From Arsukibacterium ikkense (GTDB lineage: Bacteria > Pseudomonadota > Gammaproteobacteria > Enterobacterales > Alteromonadaceae), in the NCBI RefSeq assembly GCF_000987775.1, contig NZ_LAHO01000011.1, forward strand, positions 110,942-174,941: a DNA stretch of 64,000 nucleotides, read 5' to 3'. Positions 45,912 to 54,342 of the stretch are shown here, one piece after another; the first letter of the stretch is position 1; each line of letters starts with the position of its first letter. The position numbers and the translations under genes were made by a program. The notes beneath the pieces were generated by a model. That model did not search any database. It was not told the origin of the DNA and worked only from the letters and a program-made list of their open reading frames with translations.

Positions 45912-46224
45912 AGTTACGTTTAGTAACAAATAACAACATGGACCAGCGCAAGCAGCACGGAAGTTAAGTGCCGATATCGGTACACTCTTTAGGCATCAGG
46001 AAGGTGCATAGCGTCGTAAGACGCCCAGGGATGAGTAATAAAGTACCAGGATGGTCGTGAAGAATAAAATTTAATACATGGAAGATAAGCAAAAATATAG
46101 GGAACTTGTACTAACAGGGTCGTTGTAAACGCATCAGGATGATTAAGCGAAATTGAGAGAAGTGTCCACCTAGGCACAAGTATAAACAGGGCGATAAGGT
46201 TATCTTATCGCCCTTTTGTTTTTT
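45912..46224 (+). ncRNA. csrB: CsrB/CsrC-family regulatory RNA
   Basis: About 310 nt with eight GGA motifs (45940, 45959, 45999, 46029, 46049, 46080, 46101, 46137). Several sit in CAGGAUG or AGGGA contexts within small hairpin loops, the binding sites for the CsrA dimer. Promoter TTGTCA (45878-45883) and TAAATT (45900-45905) are 16 bases apart. The RNA ends in GGGCGATAAG/CTTATCGCCC followed by TTTTGTTTTTT (46189-46224). Lying between engB and yihI it occupies the position of E. coli csrC. It should sequester CsrA. The 5' end is approximate. Confidence 0.82.
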
Positions 46225-46275
46225 AGAAGAATGTGTTTTGTACAACATACTGTTGAAATGAGATAACATCAGCCC

Positions 46276-46926
46276 ATGCCAGCTAATACCTTTTGCCCGC
46301 TATGCCAGGCTTTGCACCCCGTTTTATATTTTCAGGATAAGCAACGTTGCTATTTTCGCTGCGCAAACTGCGCATTGGTATTCGCCGATCGCCTTAGCCT
46401 GCTCAGCAGTCAGGCTGAATATGCGCAATACCTGCTGCACAATAACGATATGGACGATGACGGCTACCGCAGGTTTTTAGCGCGGTTAAGCCAACCCTTA
46501 TTAGCGAAACTTCAGGGCAGTCGAAAACTCGGCCTCGATTTCGGCTGCGGCCCCGGGCCATTGCTGGCAAAAATGCTGAGCGACGCCGGCCAGCAGATGC
46601 AAGTCTGGGATCCGTATTTTGCTGATAACCCTGGTGCACTGCAGCAACAGTACGATTTTATTTGCTGTACTGAGGCCATAGAGCATTTTGTAAACCCCGG
46701 CAACGAGTGGGCACAGTGGCAAAAACTACTGAAACCTGCCGGCATCCTGGCGATAATGACCAAACGCTATACTGATTTACCGGCTTTTAGCCACTGGCAT
46801 TATAAGAATGATCCTACCCATGTCAGCTTTTTTCATCAGGACACTTTTCACTGGTTGGCGACACGGGCAAAAATGACTGTCGACTTTGTCACGAATGATG
46901 TGGTGATTCTGCAGAAAACTGGTTAA
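46276..46926 (+). CDS. SAM-dependent methyltransferase with zinc-ribbon N-terminus
   Basis: 216 aa. The N-terminal CPLC and CANC pairs (about 7-10 and 30-33) form a likely zinc ribbon. A class I methyltransferase domain follows, with motif I GLDFGCGPGPLL (about 88-99), an acidic loop (VWDPYF) and a post-motif region ICCTEAIEHF (about 135). Methyltransf_23-like; the substrate is unknown. Between the Csr RNA and yihI. Confidence 0.85.
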   Translation: MPANTFCPLCQALHPVLYFQDKQRCYFRCANCALVFADRLSLLSSQAEYAQYLLHNNDMDDDGYRRFLARLSQPLLAKLQGSRKLGLDFGCGPGPLLAKMLSDAGQQMQVWDPYFADNPGALQQQYDFICCTEAIEHFVNPGNEWAQWQKLLKPAGILAIMTKRYTDLPAFSHWHYKNDPTHVSFFHQDTFHWLATRAKMTVDFVTNDVVILQKTG

Positions 46927-46957
46927 AATATGCGCCCTTTTTTACAGGTATCCTGTT

Positions 46958-47515
46958 ATGACGCGTCAAAAGAAAAGCCGTAATGCCGGCGACAATGGTC
47001 AGCGCCATTTACCCGCTGCAGAAGCTCGTAAACTACGCCAGCCCAAAGAAGAAACCAAGAAAAAAGGCGCGGGCAAAAAATCCGGTAGTCGCAACTCGGT
47101 TATCGAACAGAAAACAGAGCAACACGCTGGCCATAGTGGGCCCAAAGATCCCAGAACTGGCAGTAAAAAGCCGATAGCGCTGGTGGCTGAGCCGGTAGTA
47201 ACACCACAGATTAAACCCGATATGCAGCCAAAAGCCCGCCTGATGAAAGCGGTACAGCCAGGCTTAAGCCCGGCCGAAGAACTGGCACAAATTGAAAACG
47301 ACCTGCTATTACAACAATTGCTGGAAAGGGTTGAGAATAATGAAGTACTTACCGGCAAAGACGCTAAGTATTTCAATGCTAAAACGGCCAGACTGGAACA
47401 ATTGCTTGAGCAACTAGGCCTGACAGAACAAGCAGAAACTATTGAAGACGACGATCCACTGGCGCAGTTTGAGCGTACTGATTGGCGTAAATCAATTTTA
47501 GGTGATGAGGATTAA
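46958..47515 (+). CDS. yihI: Der GTPase-activating protein YihI
   Basis: 185 aa. A Lys/Arg/Gln-rich disordered N-terminus starts MTRQKKSRNAG and runs to about 75. A helical C-terminal domain with LAQIENDLLLQQLLERVENNEVL is followed by a conserved acidic tail. YihI stimulates the GTPase Der and slows 50S assembly in early growth. It overlaps the start of the next gene by one base. Confidence 0.9.
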   Translation: MTRQKKSRNAGDNGQRHLPAAEARKLRQPKEETKKKGAGKKSGSRNSVIEQKTEQHAGHSGPKDPRTGSKKPIALVAEPVVTPQIKPDMQPKARLMKAVQPGLSPAEELAQIENDLLLQQLLERVENNEVLTGKDAKYFNAKTARLEQLLEQLGLTEQAETIEDDDPLAQFERTDWRKSILGDED

Positions 47516-48003
47516 TGCATAACTCCTGGATGATAGTGTTGTTGCTAATAGCTTTGCTACTGATAGCCGGGCTGGCTTTTTATGCCGGTAAGTTGTTGTG
47601 GCTGGTAAGGCAACAACAACAGCAGCAATTACAACAGGTAAAGCAGCAACAGCATCAGCAGTTACAGAACCAGCTGTATGTCGAGCAAAGTATTTATACT
47701 ATTTGTAAAGCGGTAGATGCAGGGCAATGCGAACTGTCTGAAGGCGCATTGCGGGTTTGGGTATTGCTAAACCGGCTGCCCGAGCAGCAGCAAGGCCCGT
47801 TAGCCGCAGACTACCCGGGTATTTTTCAGATGTATCAAATACTAAAAGATATGCCAACGCACCAGGCACGCCAAGCCCAAACAAAACAGGCTATCCGGCA
47901 GCAAGACAGTCAACGCTTACAGGCAGAGCAGCAACTGAAACCGCAAATTCTGGCCGACACCGTTAAATTGCTGCAACGCTTTAAACCCGCCGAAGCGCTG
48001 TAG
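47515..48003 (+). CDS. DUF2489 membrane protein
   Basis: 162 aa. One N-terminal membrane helix (about 5-28) is followed by a Gln-rich coiled coil (35-58, many consecutive Gln), a conserved central block (SIYTICKAVDAGQCELSEGALR, about 62-85) and a second helical segment. It follows yihI with a one-base overlap, a pairing seen in other Gammaproteobacteria. Function unknown. Confidence 0.8.
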   Translation: MHNSWMIVLLLIALLLIAGLAFYAGKLLWLVRQQQQQQLQQVKQQQHQQLQNQLYVEQSIYTICKAVDAGQCELSEGALRVWVLLNRLPEQQQGPLAADYPGIFQMYQILKDMPTHQARQAQTKQAIRQQDSQRLQAEQQLKPQILADTVKLLQRFKPAEAL

Positions 48004-48012
48004 CAGCTTTGG

Positions 48013-49296
48013 CTACTGCTTGTATACGGTGCCAGCTTTCATCACAAAACTAACCTGCCCCATTAGCTGAATATCCTGTAGTGGGTCACCTGGTATGGCA
48101 ATAATGTCGGCAAACTTGCCGGCTTTAATGCTACCCAATTCAGTGTCTACGCCCAGCAAACGTGCCCCTTCAATTGTAGCAGACTGAATAGCCGCCATCG
48201 CCGGCATGCCAGCCTCTGTCATATACACAAACTCACGCCAGTTATCACCATGCTCAAATACCCCGGCATCGGTACCAAAGGCTATTTTTACGCCGGCTTT
48301 ATAGGCATTAGCAAAGGTTTGCTGAATTAACTTACCGATACCTGCAGCTTTAGGCCGCACTAGTTCCGGGAAAAAACCGCTGATGGCGGCTTTTTCAGCA
48401 GCCCATTTGCCGGCACTGATGGTAGGCACGTAATAGGTGCCGTGCTTGCGCATTAAGGCAAAGGTTGCGTTGTCCATAAAGGTACCGTGTTCAATAGAAT
48501 CGACGCCGGCTTTAATCGCACGCTCCATGCCTTCCTTACCATGGGCATGTACCGCCACTTTCATGTCGTAGTCTTTGGCAGTGGCCACTACGGCCGCCAG
48601 CTCAGCATCGGTAAACTGCGGATTTGTTCCACTTTTAGCAACGCTTAACACACCACCGGTACCGGTTAACTTAATAAGATCGGCCCCCTCTTTGTAGCGC
48701 TGGCGCACGGCCTTGCGAGCTTCGTCGGCACCGTTGATGACGCCGTGCTTCGGACCTGGATCGCCCATCTGGGCAAAGGCTATACCATTGGTTGGGTCAG
48801 CATGGCCGCCGGTAGTCGCAATAGACTTACCTGCAGCATAAATCCGCGGCCCTTTGACATAACCCTGAGTAATAGCCTTACGCAGTGCAACACTGATATG
48901 ATAGCTGTCGCCCAGCTCACGTACTGTCGTAAACCCTGCCATTAAGGTTTTTTCCGCAAACACCGCCCCACGCAGCGCGAAGTCGGCCTCATTCAGGCGC
49001 TGGCTTTCACTGTATACGGTTGGGCTGAATTGAGTATAAAAATGGGTATGCATATCCATTAAGCCGGGCATCACAGTATGTTGAGTCAGATCGATCAGGG
49101 TATCGTCAGCTGCTGGCTGGCGAAAACCTGCTTCTATAGCGGTAATTTTGTCACCATCAATAATAATGGTGTAGTCAGTTAATACCTTGCCATCTTCGAC
49201 ACTGAGCAGCTTACCGGCATGAATCAGCGTGGCGGCACTGGCTGAAACGCTACTAAAACCCATCGTTACCGCAATAACTAGTAAAGCGTGGCGCAT
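48013..49296 (-). CDS. Secreted Xaa-Pro dipeptidase-like amidohydrolase
   Basis: 427 aa with a signal peptide (about 1-21). Metal ligands are visible: [11 protein letters not shown] (HxH, about 78), [10 protein letters not shown] (carboxylated Lys, about 190), VAVHAHG (about 230), IEHGTFM (about 250) and FGTDAGVF (Asp, about 320). The imidazolonepropionase-like/prolidase branch of the amidohydrolases fits best. It is a distant relative of the enzyme at 22035. ATG 49296 has AAGGAAAAAC upstream. Confidence 0.88.
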   Translation of the reverse strand: MRHALLVIAVTMGFSSVSASAATLIHAGKLLSVEDGKVLTDYTIIIDGDKITAIEAGFRQPAADDTLIDLTQHTVMPGLMDMHTHFYTQFSPTVYSESQRLNEADFALRGAVFAEKTLMAGFTTVRELGDSYHISVALRKAITQGYVKGPRIYAAGKSIATTGGHADPTNGIAFAQMGDPGPKHGVINGADEARKAVRQRYKEGADLIKLTGTGGVLSVAKSGTNPQFTDAELAAVVATAKDYDMKVAVHAHGKEGMERAIKAGVDSIEHGTFMDNATFALMRKHGTYYVPTISAGKWAAEKAAISGFFPELVRPKAAGIGKLIQQTFANAYKAGVKIAFGTDAGVFEHGDNWREFVYMTEAGMPAMAAIQSATIEGARLLGVDTELGSIKAGKFADIIAIPGDPLQDIQLMGQVSFVMKAGTVYKQ

Positions 49297-49396
49297 AATG
49301 TTTTTCCTTTTATTGACAGTGCAATGTGCACCCTCAGGCTGCTAGTTAGCAATCCGGCTGCGGCACAGGCCATATTTTGTCAGATGAACAACAGTT

Positions 49397-49936
49397 CTAC
49401 TCCAAAATACCTATAGTGAATGGATAACCGGCACTCTTTAACTGAAAATGGCTGGCACCGGCGCAATGCACTTCGCTGGTTTGCTCAAGCAATTGATAGT
49501 AGGTATTACGATTCACGCGGGCTGATAAGCCTCGCCATAGCTGCAAATAGGGTAGCGCTTGTTGCTGATAGCATTGCAGACGTAGCGGATACTGTGGCGT
49601 CACACTAACAGCATCGCCAATGTTGGTGGTCAGGGTCAGCAGTGGGCCTTGGGCACTAGCCTGCCACTGACTGGACACCACCAGAAAGGGCGCATCTTCA
49701 ACCTGGATCCGCACCTTTTCAGCCGGGGTTTGCAGATAATAGTGTTGCTGTTGACGAATTAATACTGAGGCAAATAAGCGCACCATCGGCGCCCTGCGGA
49801 TCTCACTGCCCTGATACAACCAACGGCCATCAGCAGTGATCAGCAGCGGCAGATCGCCACAAAACGCTGGCTGCCAACTTTCTACCGGCGCCAGGTTCGG
49901 GCATTGTAATTGCTGTTGCAAAGACACTAAATCCAT
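49397..49936 (-). CDS. DUF1285 protein
   Basis: 179 aa, soluble, two beta-rich halves. ADGRWLYQGSEIRRAPMVRLFASVL (about 35-60) and EKVRIQVEDAPFLVV (about 72-87) are the conserved DUF1285 blocks. The function of the family is unknown. Single gene upstream of the tRNA. Confidence 0.82.
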   Translation of the reverse strand: MDLVSLQQQLQCPNLAPVESWQPAFCGDLPLLITADGRWLYQGSEIRRAPMVRLFASVLIRQQQHYYLQTPAEKVRIQVEDAPFLVVSSQWQASAQGPLLTLTTNIGDAVSVTPQYPLRLQCYQQQALPYLQLWRGLSARVNRNTYYQLLEQTSEVHCAGASHFQLKSAGYPFTIGILE

Positions 49937-50045
49937 CTGGATACTGTTGTAAGCTGAGGTTGATTATAACCATAGAGGGCTGGCGGCTGAGGGTCAAGCG
50001 AGAAACCATGGCTGGTAGTCAGCTAAGGCCACTTAATCAACGAGC

Positions 50046-50122
50046 TGGGGTGACTGATGGGGCTCGAACCCACGACAACCGGAATCACAATCCGGGGCTC
50101 TACCAACTGAGCTACAGTCACC
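50046..50122 (-). tRNA. tRNA-His (GTG anticodon)
   Basis: A cloverleaf with a 7-bp acceptor GGTGACT/AGTCACC including the extra G-1:C73 pair specific to tRNA-His. The D arm is GCTC/GAGC, the anticodon stem CCGGA/TCCGG with loop TTGTGAT, and the T arm has GGTTCGAGCC. CCA is encoded at 50046-50048. It lies alone between DUF1285 and mscS in a 342-base gap with no other gene. Confidence 0.97.
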
Positions 50123-50278
50123 ATAGTTAACGCTGATTATTTTAGCTAAATTTGCTGCAGCTACCAAGTTTTTTTAGCTTTTTACTGCACATGGCGTACC
50201 ATCCCGGGCCCGGGATTGCTAAACTTGCCGCGTGAAAAATAACAATTTCGTCTGACTTGGTTAACTAAGGGGTGCGCA

Positions 50279-51112
50279 ATGGAAGAAATAACCACGTTGT
50301 ATCAGAACAATCATGAGTTGCTATTGAGCTATGTGTTGCAGCTGGTTGCGGCTATTTTTATCTTTTATATCGGCCGGATGGTAGCCAGAGGTTTATCAGG
50401 CTTGCTGGAAAAGGGCCTGTTATCCCGCTCTGTAGATAAAGCAGTGGTCGCTTTCCTGGTCAGTATTGTTTATGCCCTCATTTTAATTGCAACGATTTTA
50501 ATGGCCTTGTCGCAAATCGGGGTGCAAACCACTTCCTTTATTGCCATTCTTGGCGCTGCGGGTTTAGCCGTAGGCCTGGCGCTGCAGGGGTCATTAGCGA
50601 ATTTTGCCTCTGGCATTCTGATTATTTTGTTTCGCCCCTTTAAAGCCGGCGATTTTATTGACGGCGGCGGCGTCTCCGGCACGGTTGAGAAAATCGAGAT
50701 ATTCCAGACCCAAATGAAAACACCCGATAACAAGCGGGTGATTGTGCCCAATGCCCAGATTACCGGCGGCCCCATTACAAACTATTCCTCAGAGCCTATC
50801 CGGCGGGTCGATTTAGTGATTGGTATTAGCTACGATGCTGATTTGTTACTGGCAAAAAAGACCCTGGAAGAAATCTTGCAAAACGATGAGCGGGTGCTGG
50901 CGGATCCGGCCTTTAGTATTAAAGTAGCGGCTCTGGCTGATTCTTCGGTCAATTTAAACGTACGGCCCTGGGTTAATTCGGCTGATTACTGGGGGGTGTA
51001 CTGGGATACTCTGGAGAAAGTAAAACTGACTTTTGACGAGAAAGGCATTGGTATTCCGTTCCCGCAAATGGATGTGCATTTATATAAAGATAAACCAGAT
51101 ACTAAGGAGTAA
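50279..51112 (+). CDS. mscS: Small-conductance mechanosensitive channel MscS
   Basis: 277 aa (E. coli 286). Three membrane helices are present. The TM3 pore helix has the Gly/Ala packing GAAGLAVGLALQGSLANFASG (about 95-115), followed by the beta domain (FRPFKAGDFIDGGGVSGTVEKIE) and the C-terminal vestibule. It releases solutes on hypo-osmotic shock. ATG 50279 has AAGGGGTG upstream. Two bases separate it from the next gene. Confidence 0.95.
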   Translation: MEEITTLYQNNHELLLSYVLQLVAAIFIFYIGRMVARGLSGLLEKGLLSRSVDKAVVAFLVSIVYALILIATILMALSQIGVQTTSFIAILGAAGLAVGLALQGSLANFASGILIILFRPFKAGDFIDGGGVSGTVEKIEIFQTQMKTPDNKRVIVPNAQITGGPITNYSSEPIRRVDLVIGISYDADLLLAKKTLEEILQNDERVLADPAFSIKVAALADSSVNLNVRPWVNSADYWGVYWDTLEKVKLTFDEKGIGIPFPQMDVHLYKDKPDTKE

Positions 51113-51114
51113 GC

Positions 51115-51867
51115 ATGAAGTTAATCACTGTTTTGGCACTGGGCAGCCTGGCTGTCAGTAGCGCCGTCAGTGCTCAGAATACCCGTTCTGATCAGACAAA
51201 AGTGTGGCAAACCTCGGCGGAACTGGGTGCAATTACTACCTCAGGTAATACAGTAGGCACCTCGATTACCGGTAAAATTGATGCTCGTCAGGAGCTCGAG
51301 TCCTGGAGTAATCAGTATATTTTCAGCGCCTTTTTCAAAGAGGACGAAAAAACCGATGCTAATGGTAACCGCTTTAGCGAGCGTTCTGCCGAACGTTATC
51401 TTATTTCAGCAAAAGGCGCATATAAGCTGACGGTCGAGCATGACAACCTGTTTGTTATTGGCAGCCATACCAGTGATAAATTTGGTGCTTTTGAGAAATA
51501 CAATACGCTGGCTGTCGGTTATGGTACCCGGCTTTTCAATGCCGAAAAACAACACTTAGATGTGGAAATTGGTCCGGGTTATTTTTCGGGTACCCGCGCC
51601 ACCGGCGAAACTGAAAACGGTTTAATTGTACGCGGTGCGGCTGCCTACAAATGGCAAATCAGCGAATCTGCGGCTTTTAGCCAAACGCTCAGTGTCGAAT
51701 ACGGTGATGATAACACCCGAACCATTGCTGAAACCGCGCTGACCGCCAAGATTAACGGCGCCATGCAAATGAAAGCGGCGTTTCTGGTCCAGAACGATTC
51801 TGATGTACAGGCCGATAAAAAGAATACCGATACCCAAACCTCACTTACCCTCGTTTATTCTTTTTAG
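51115..51867 (+). CDS. DUF481 outer-membrane barrel protein
   Basis: 250 aa. Signal peptide 1-20 (SAVSA|QN). About twelve beta strands are visible, with the DUF481 opening WQTSAELGAITTSGNT and the C-terminal LTLVYSF ending in Phe. YdiY-like. Possibly cotranscribed with mscS (two-base gap). Function unknown. Confidence 0.88.
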   Translation: MKLITVLALGSLAVSSAVSAQNTRSDQTKVWQTSAELGAITTSGNTVGTSITGKIDARQELESWSNQYIFSAFFKEDEKTDANGNRFSERSAERYLISAKGAYKLTVEHDNLFVIGSHTSDKFGAFEKYNTLAVGYGTRLFNAEKQHLDVEIGPGYFSGTRATGETENGLIVRGAAAYKWQISESAAFSQTLSVEYGDDNTRTIAETALTAKINGAMQMKAAFLVQNDSDVQADKKNTDTQTSLTLVYSF

Positions 51868-51878
51868 TTTAAACTTTT

Positions 51879-51911
51879 ACCTTAGTCAGTTATCTGGCTA
51901 AGGTGTTATTA
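51879..51911 (+). terminator. Terminator of the mscS-DUF481 unit
   Basis: A stem ACCTTAG/CTAAGGT with an inner CAG/CTG, then GTTATTATTT; 11 bases past the stop. The T-rich tail is interrupted. Confidence 0.55.
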
Positions 51912-52017
51912 TTTAATAGAAATTTCACATAAATAGTTTTTAAAGCGCTATTTTTAAACTATGCTTGAACTCCTGACAGCTTGTTAACTTAATCAGCCAG
52001 TTGCACCAGAGATGTGA

Positions 52018-54342
52018 ATGATGAAACGAAACCACTCCGCCAACATGCTTCGTCTGTACCCGTTAATGGGGGTAATGATGTACCTGCTGCTGGGGATGGT
52101 TTGGATAATCTACAGTGATCATTGGTTGCTCATGCTGACAGACAGCCCAGAGCAGCTTAACCGCTACCAGACTTATAAAGGTTTATTTTATATCGGTCTG
52201 ACCGGTATCCTGGCCTGGTTGCTGCTGCGTCAGCACCAGAAACTGACAGAATCATTGCACGCCAGCGAGCAAGCGTTCAGCCAAACCTTTGATCATGCGG
52301 CTGCCGGCATTGCTCATATCAGTATCCGCGGTCAGTTTTTACGGATTAACCCGCATTTTGCCAATATGCTTGGCTACAGTCCGGCTGAAATGCTGGACAT
52401 GTCTTTTCAACAGATAACTCACCCAGCCGACCTGGAGCATGACCAGCAACAATTTGACCAGTTACGTCAGGATATTATTGCCAGTTATACCCTGGAAAAG
52501 CGCTATTTCAATAAGGCCGGCAATATTATCTGGGTAAAACTGGCAGTGGCTAAAGTGCTGGAAGCAAGCGATGGCACGCCTTACTTTATTGCCGTAGTTC
52601 AGGATATTTCAGCCCAGAAACTGGCAGAGCAGCAGTTACTTGAAAGTGAACTTCGTTTCCGGACGTTATTGGATAATGCGCCGCAAATTTCAGTTCAGGG
52701 ATACGACGAGTTTGGTACGACCATTTACTGGAACCGGGCCAGCGAACTGATTTATGGTTACAGTAAAGAAGAGGCTCTTGGCCGCAGCTTGCTGGACCTT
52801 ATTATTCCGATAGAAGCACATTCTGAAGTGCGCAAAGCGATAACCTTTATGGCTGAACATGCCGAGCCCATTCCAGCTGAAGAGCTGACTTTACGCCGTA
52901 AAGATGGCTCGCTTATTTCAGTATTTTCCAATCATGCTGTAGTAAAACTACCCGACAAAACACCACAAATTTTCTGTATTGATATTGATTTAACCGAGCG
53001 TAAACGCCAGGCCAAAGAACTGGCATTTCTGGCCGAGTTTGATCCATTGACCCAACTGCCAAACCGGCAGCATTTTAGTAACCGGCTGAGCAGCGCAGTA
53101 AAGCTGGCTAAGCGTAACCAGCAATTCCTGGCGGTGCTGATCCTCGATTTAGACCATTTTAAAGATATCAACGACAGCTTTGGCCACCAAACCGGCGACA
53201 GTTTGCTGCTGCAGGTGAGCGAGCGCCTTAACCTTTGTTGTCGGGAAACCGATACTCTGGCCCGGTTGGGCGGGGATGAATTTGTATTTCTGGTTGAGCA
53301 ACTGGCACAACCAGAAGATGCCGCCAGAGTTGCCGATAAAATTCTGCAACAATTACATACCCCCTTTGCCCTGGGCCAGCAAAACGACGTCAATGTTGCC
53401 GCCTCAGTCGGTATTTGCGTTTACCCTGTGCATGCTGACAGCGCCGAAGCGCTGTTACAGGGTGCCGATGCGGCGTTATACCGGGCAAAAGCTGATGGCC
53501 GCAATACGTATAGCTTTTACTCTGACAGCCTGACCTTGCAGGCCAGGCAGCGGCTGCTGCTGGAGCAAAGGCTGCGCAATGCCATAAAGCAAAACCATTT
53601 AACCTGCTACTACCAACCGCAGCTCGACATCACCAGTGGCCGGATCATTGGCGCAGAAGTATTGTTGCGCTGGATTGATCCAGTAGACGGCATAATCAGC
53701 CCGGATACCTTTATTCCACTGGCTGAGAGTAGTGGCCTGATCCATCCTATCGGCCTGTTTGTATTACAACAGGCCTGCCGGCAGGGCCAAGCCTGGCAAA
53801 TCGCTGGTCTTTCTAATATTAATTTAGCGATTAATGTCTCCGCTCAACAGTTTAATAAAGGCGATTTACAACATCAGACAACCCGTATTTTGCAGGAAAC
53901 GGGCTTTAATCCCGCCTGCCTGGAGCTGGAAGTTACCGAAAATGCCTTAATGGGTGATGAGGAAGACGTGATTAAAACGATGATGGAATTACGCGCCATG
54001 GGCATTAAACTGGCGATTGATGATTTCGGCACGGGTTACTCCTCGCTGGCTTACTTAAAACGCCTGCCGCTGGATGTATTAAAAATCGACCGGCGCTTTA
54101 TTGAAAATCTGCCCGAAGCTGAAGATGACCAAAGCATTGCCAAAGCTATTATCGATTTGGCACATAACCTGCGGTTTAAAGTACTGGCCGAAGGGGTAGA
54201 GACCGCCGAACAACTGGCTTTCTTACGCCAGCAGTCTTGTGACTATTATCAGGGGTACTTTTTCAGCAAGCCGGTACCGGCGTCAGAGTTTGCAGAGCTG
54301 TTACGCAAACAACGTCGCCTGCAACAAAATCCTACTGACTGA
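52018..54342 (+). CDS. PAS-PAS-GGDEF-EAL c-di-GMP enzyme
   Basis: 774 aa. Two membrane helices flank a short periplasmic loop (about 12-78). Two PAS domains follow (about 85-205 and 210-330), then GGDEF (about 345-505; GGDEF at about 419, I-site RETD before it) and EAL (about 525-765). The EAL signature reads EVLLRW, with the further metal and catalytic residues in ELEVTENALM, IDDFGTGYSSL and LKIDRRFIENL, so phosphodiesterase activity is likely and cyclase activity possible. Its last 11 bases overlap the convergent sbcC. Confidence 0.93.
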   Translation: MMKRNHSANMLRLYPLMGVMMYLLLGMVWIIYSDHWLLMLTDSPEQLNRYQTYKGLFYIGLTGILAWLLLRQHQKLTESLHASEQAFSQTFDHAAAGIAHISIRGQFLRINPHFANMLGYSPAEMLDMSFQQITHPADLEHDQQQFDQLRQDIIASYTLEKRYFNKAGNIIWVKLAVAKVLEASDGTPYFIAVVQDISAQKLAEQQLLESELRFRTLLDNAPQISVQGYDEFGTTIYWNRASELIYGYSKEEALGRSLLDLIIPIEAHSEVRKAITFMAEHAEPIPAEELTLRRKDGSLISVFSNHAVVKLPDKTPQIFCIDIDLTERKRQAKELAFLAEFDPLTQLPNRQHFSNRLSSAVKLAKRNQQFLAVLILDLDHFKDINDSFGHQTGDSLLLQVSERLNLCCRETDTLARLGGDEFVFLVEQLAQPEDAARVADKILQQLHTPFALGQQNDVNVAASVGICVYPVHADSAEALLQGADAALYRAKADGRNTYSFYSDSLTLQARQRLLLEQRLRNAIKQNHLTCYYQPQLDITSGRIIGAEVLLRWIDPVDGIISPDTFIPLAESSGLIHPIGLFVLQQACRQGQAWQIAGLSNINLAINVSAQQFNKGDLQHQTTRILQETGFNPACLELEVTENALMGDEEDVIKTMMELRAMGIKLAIDDFGTGYSSLAYLKRLPLDVLKIDRRFIENLPEAEDDQSIAKAIIDLAHNLRFKVLAEGVETAEQLAFLRQQSCDYYQGYFFSKPVPASEFAELLRKQRRLQQNPTD

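Noticed and set aside
45989..46177. Minus-strand 62-codon frame
   Set aside because: It lies antisense to the Csr-type RNA, has no ribosome site and no plausible protein composition.
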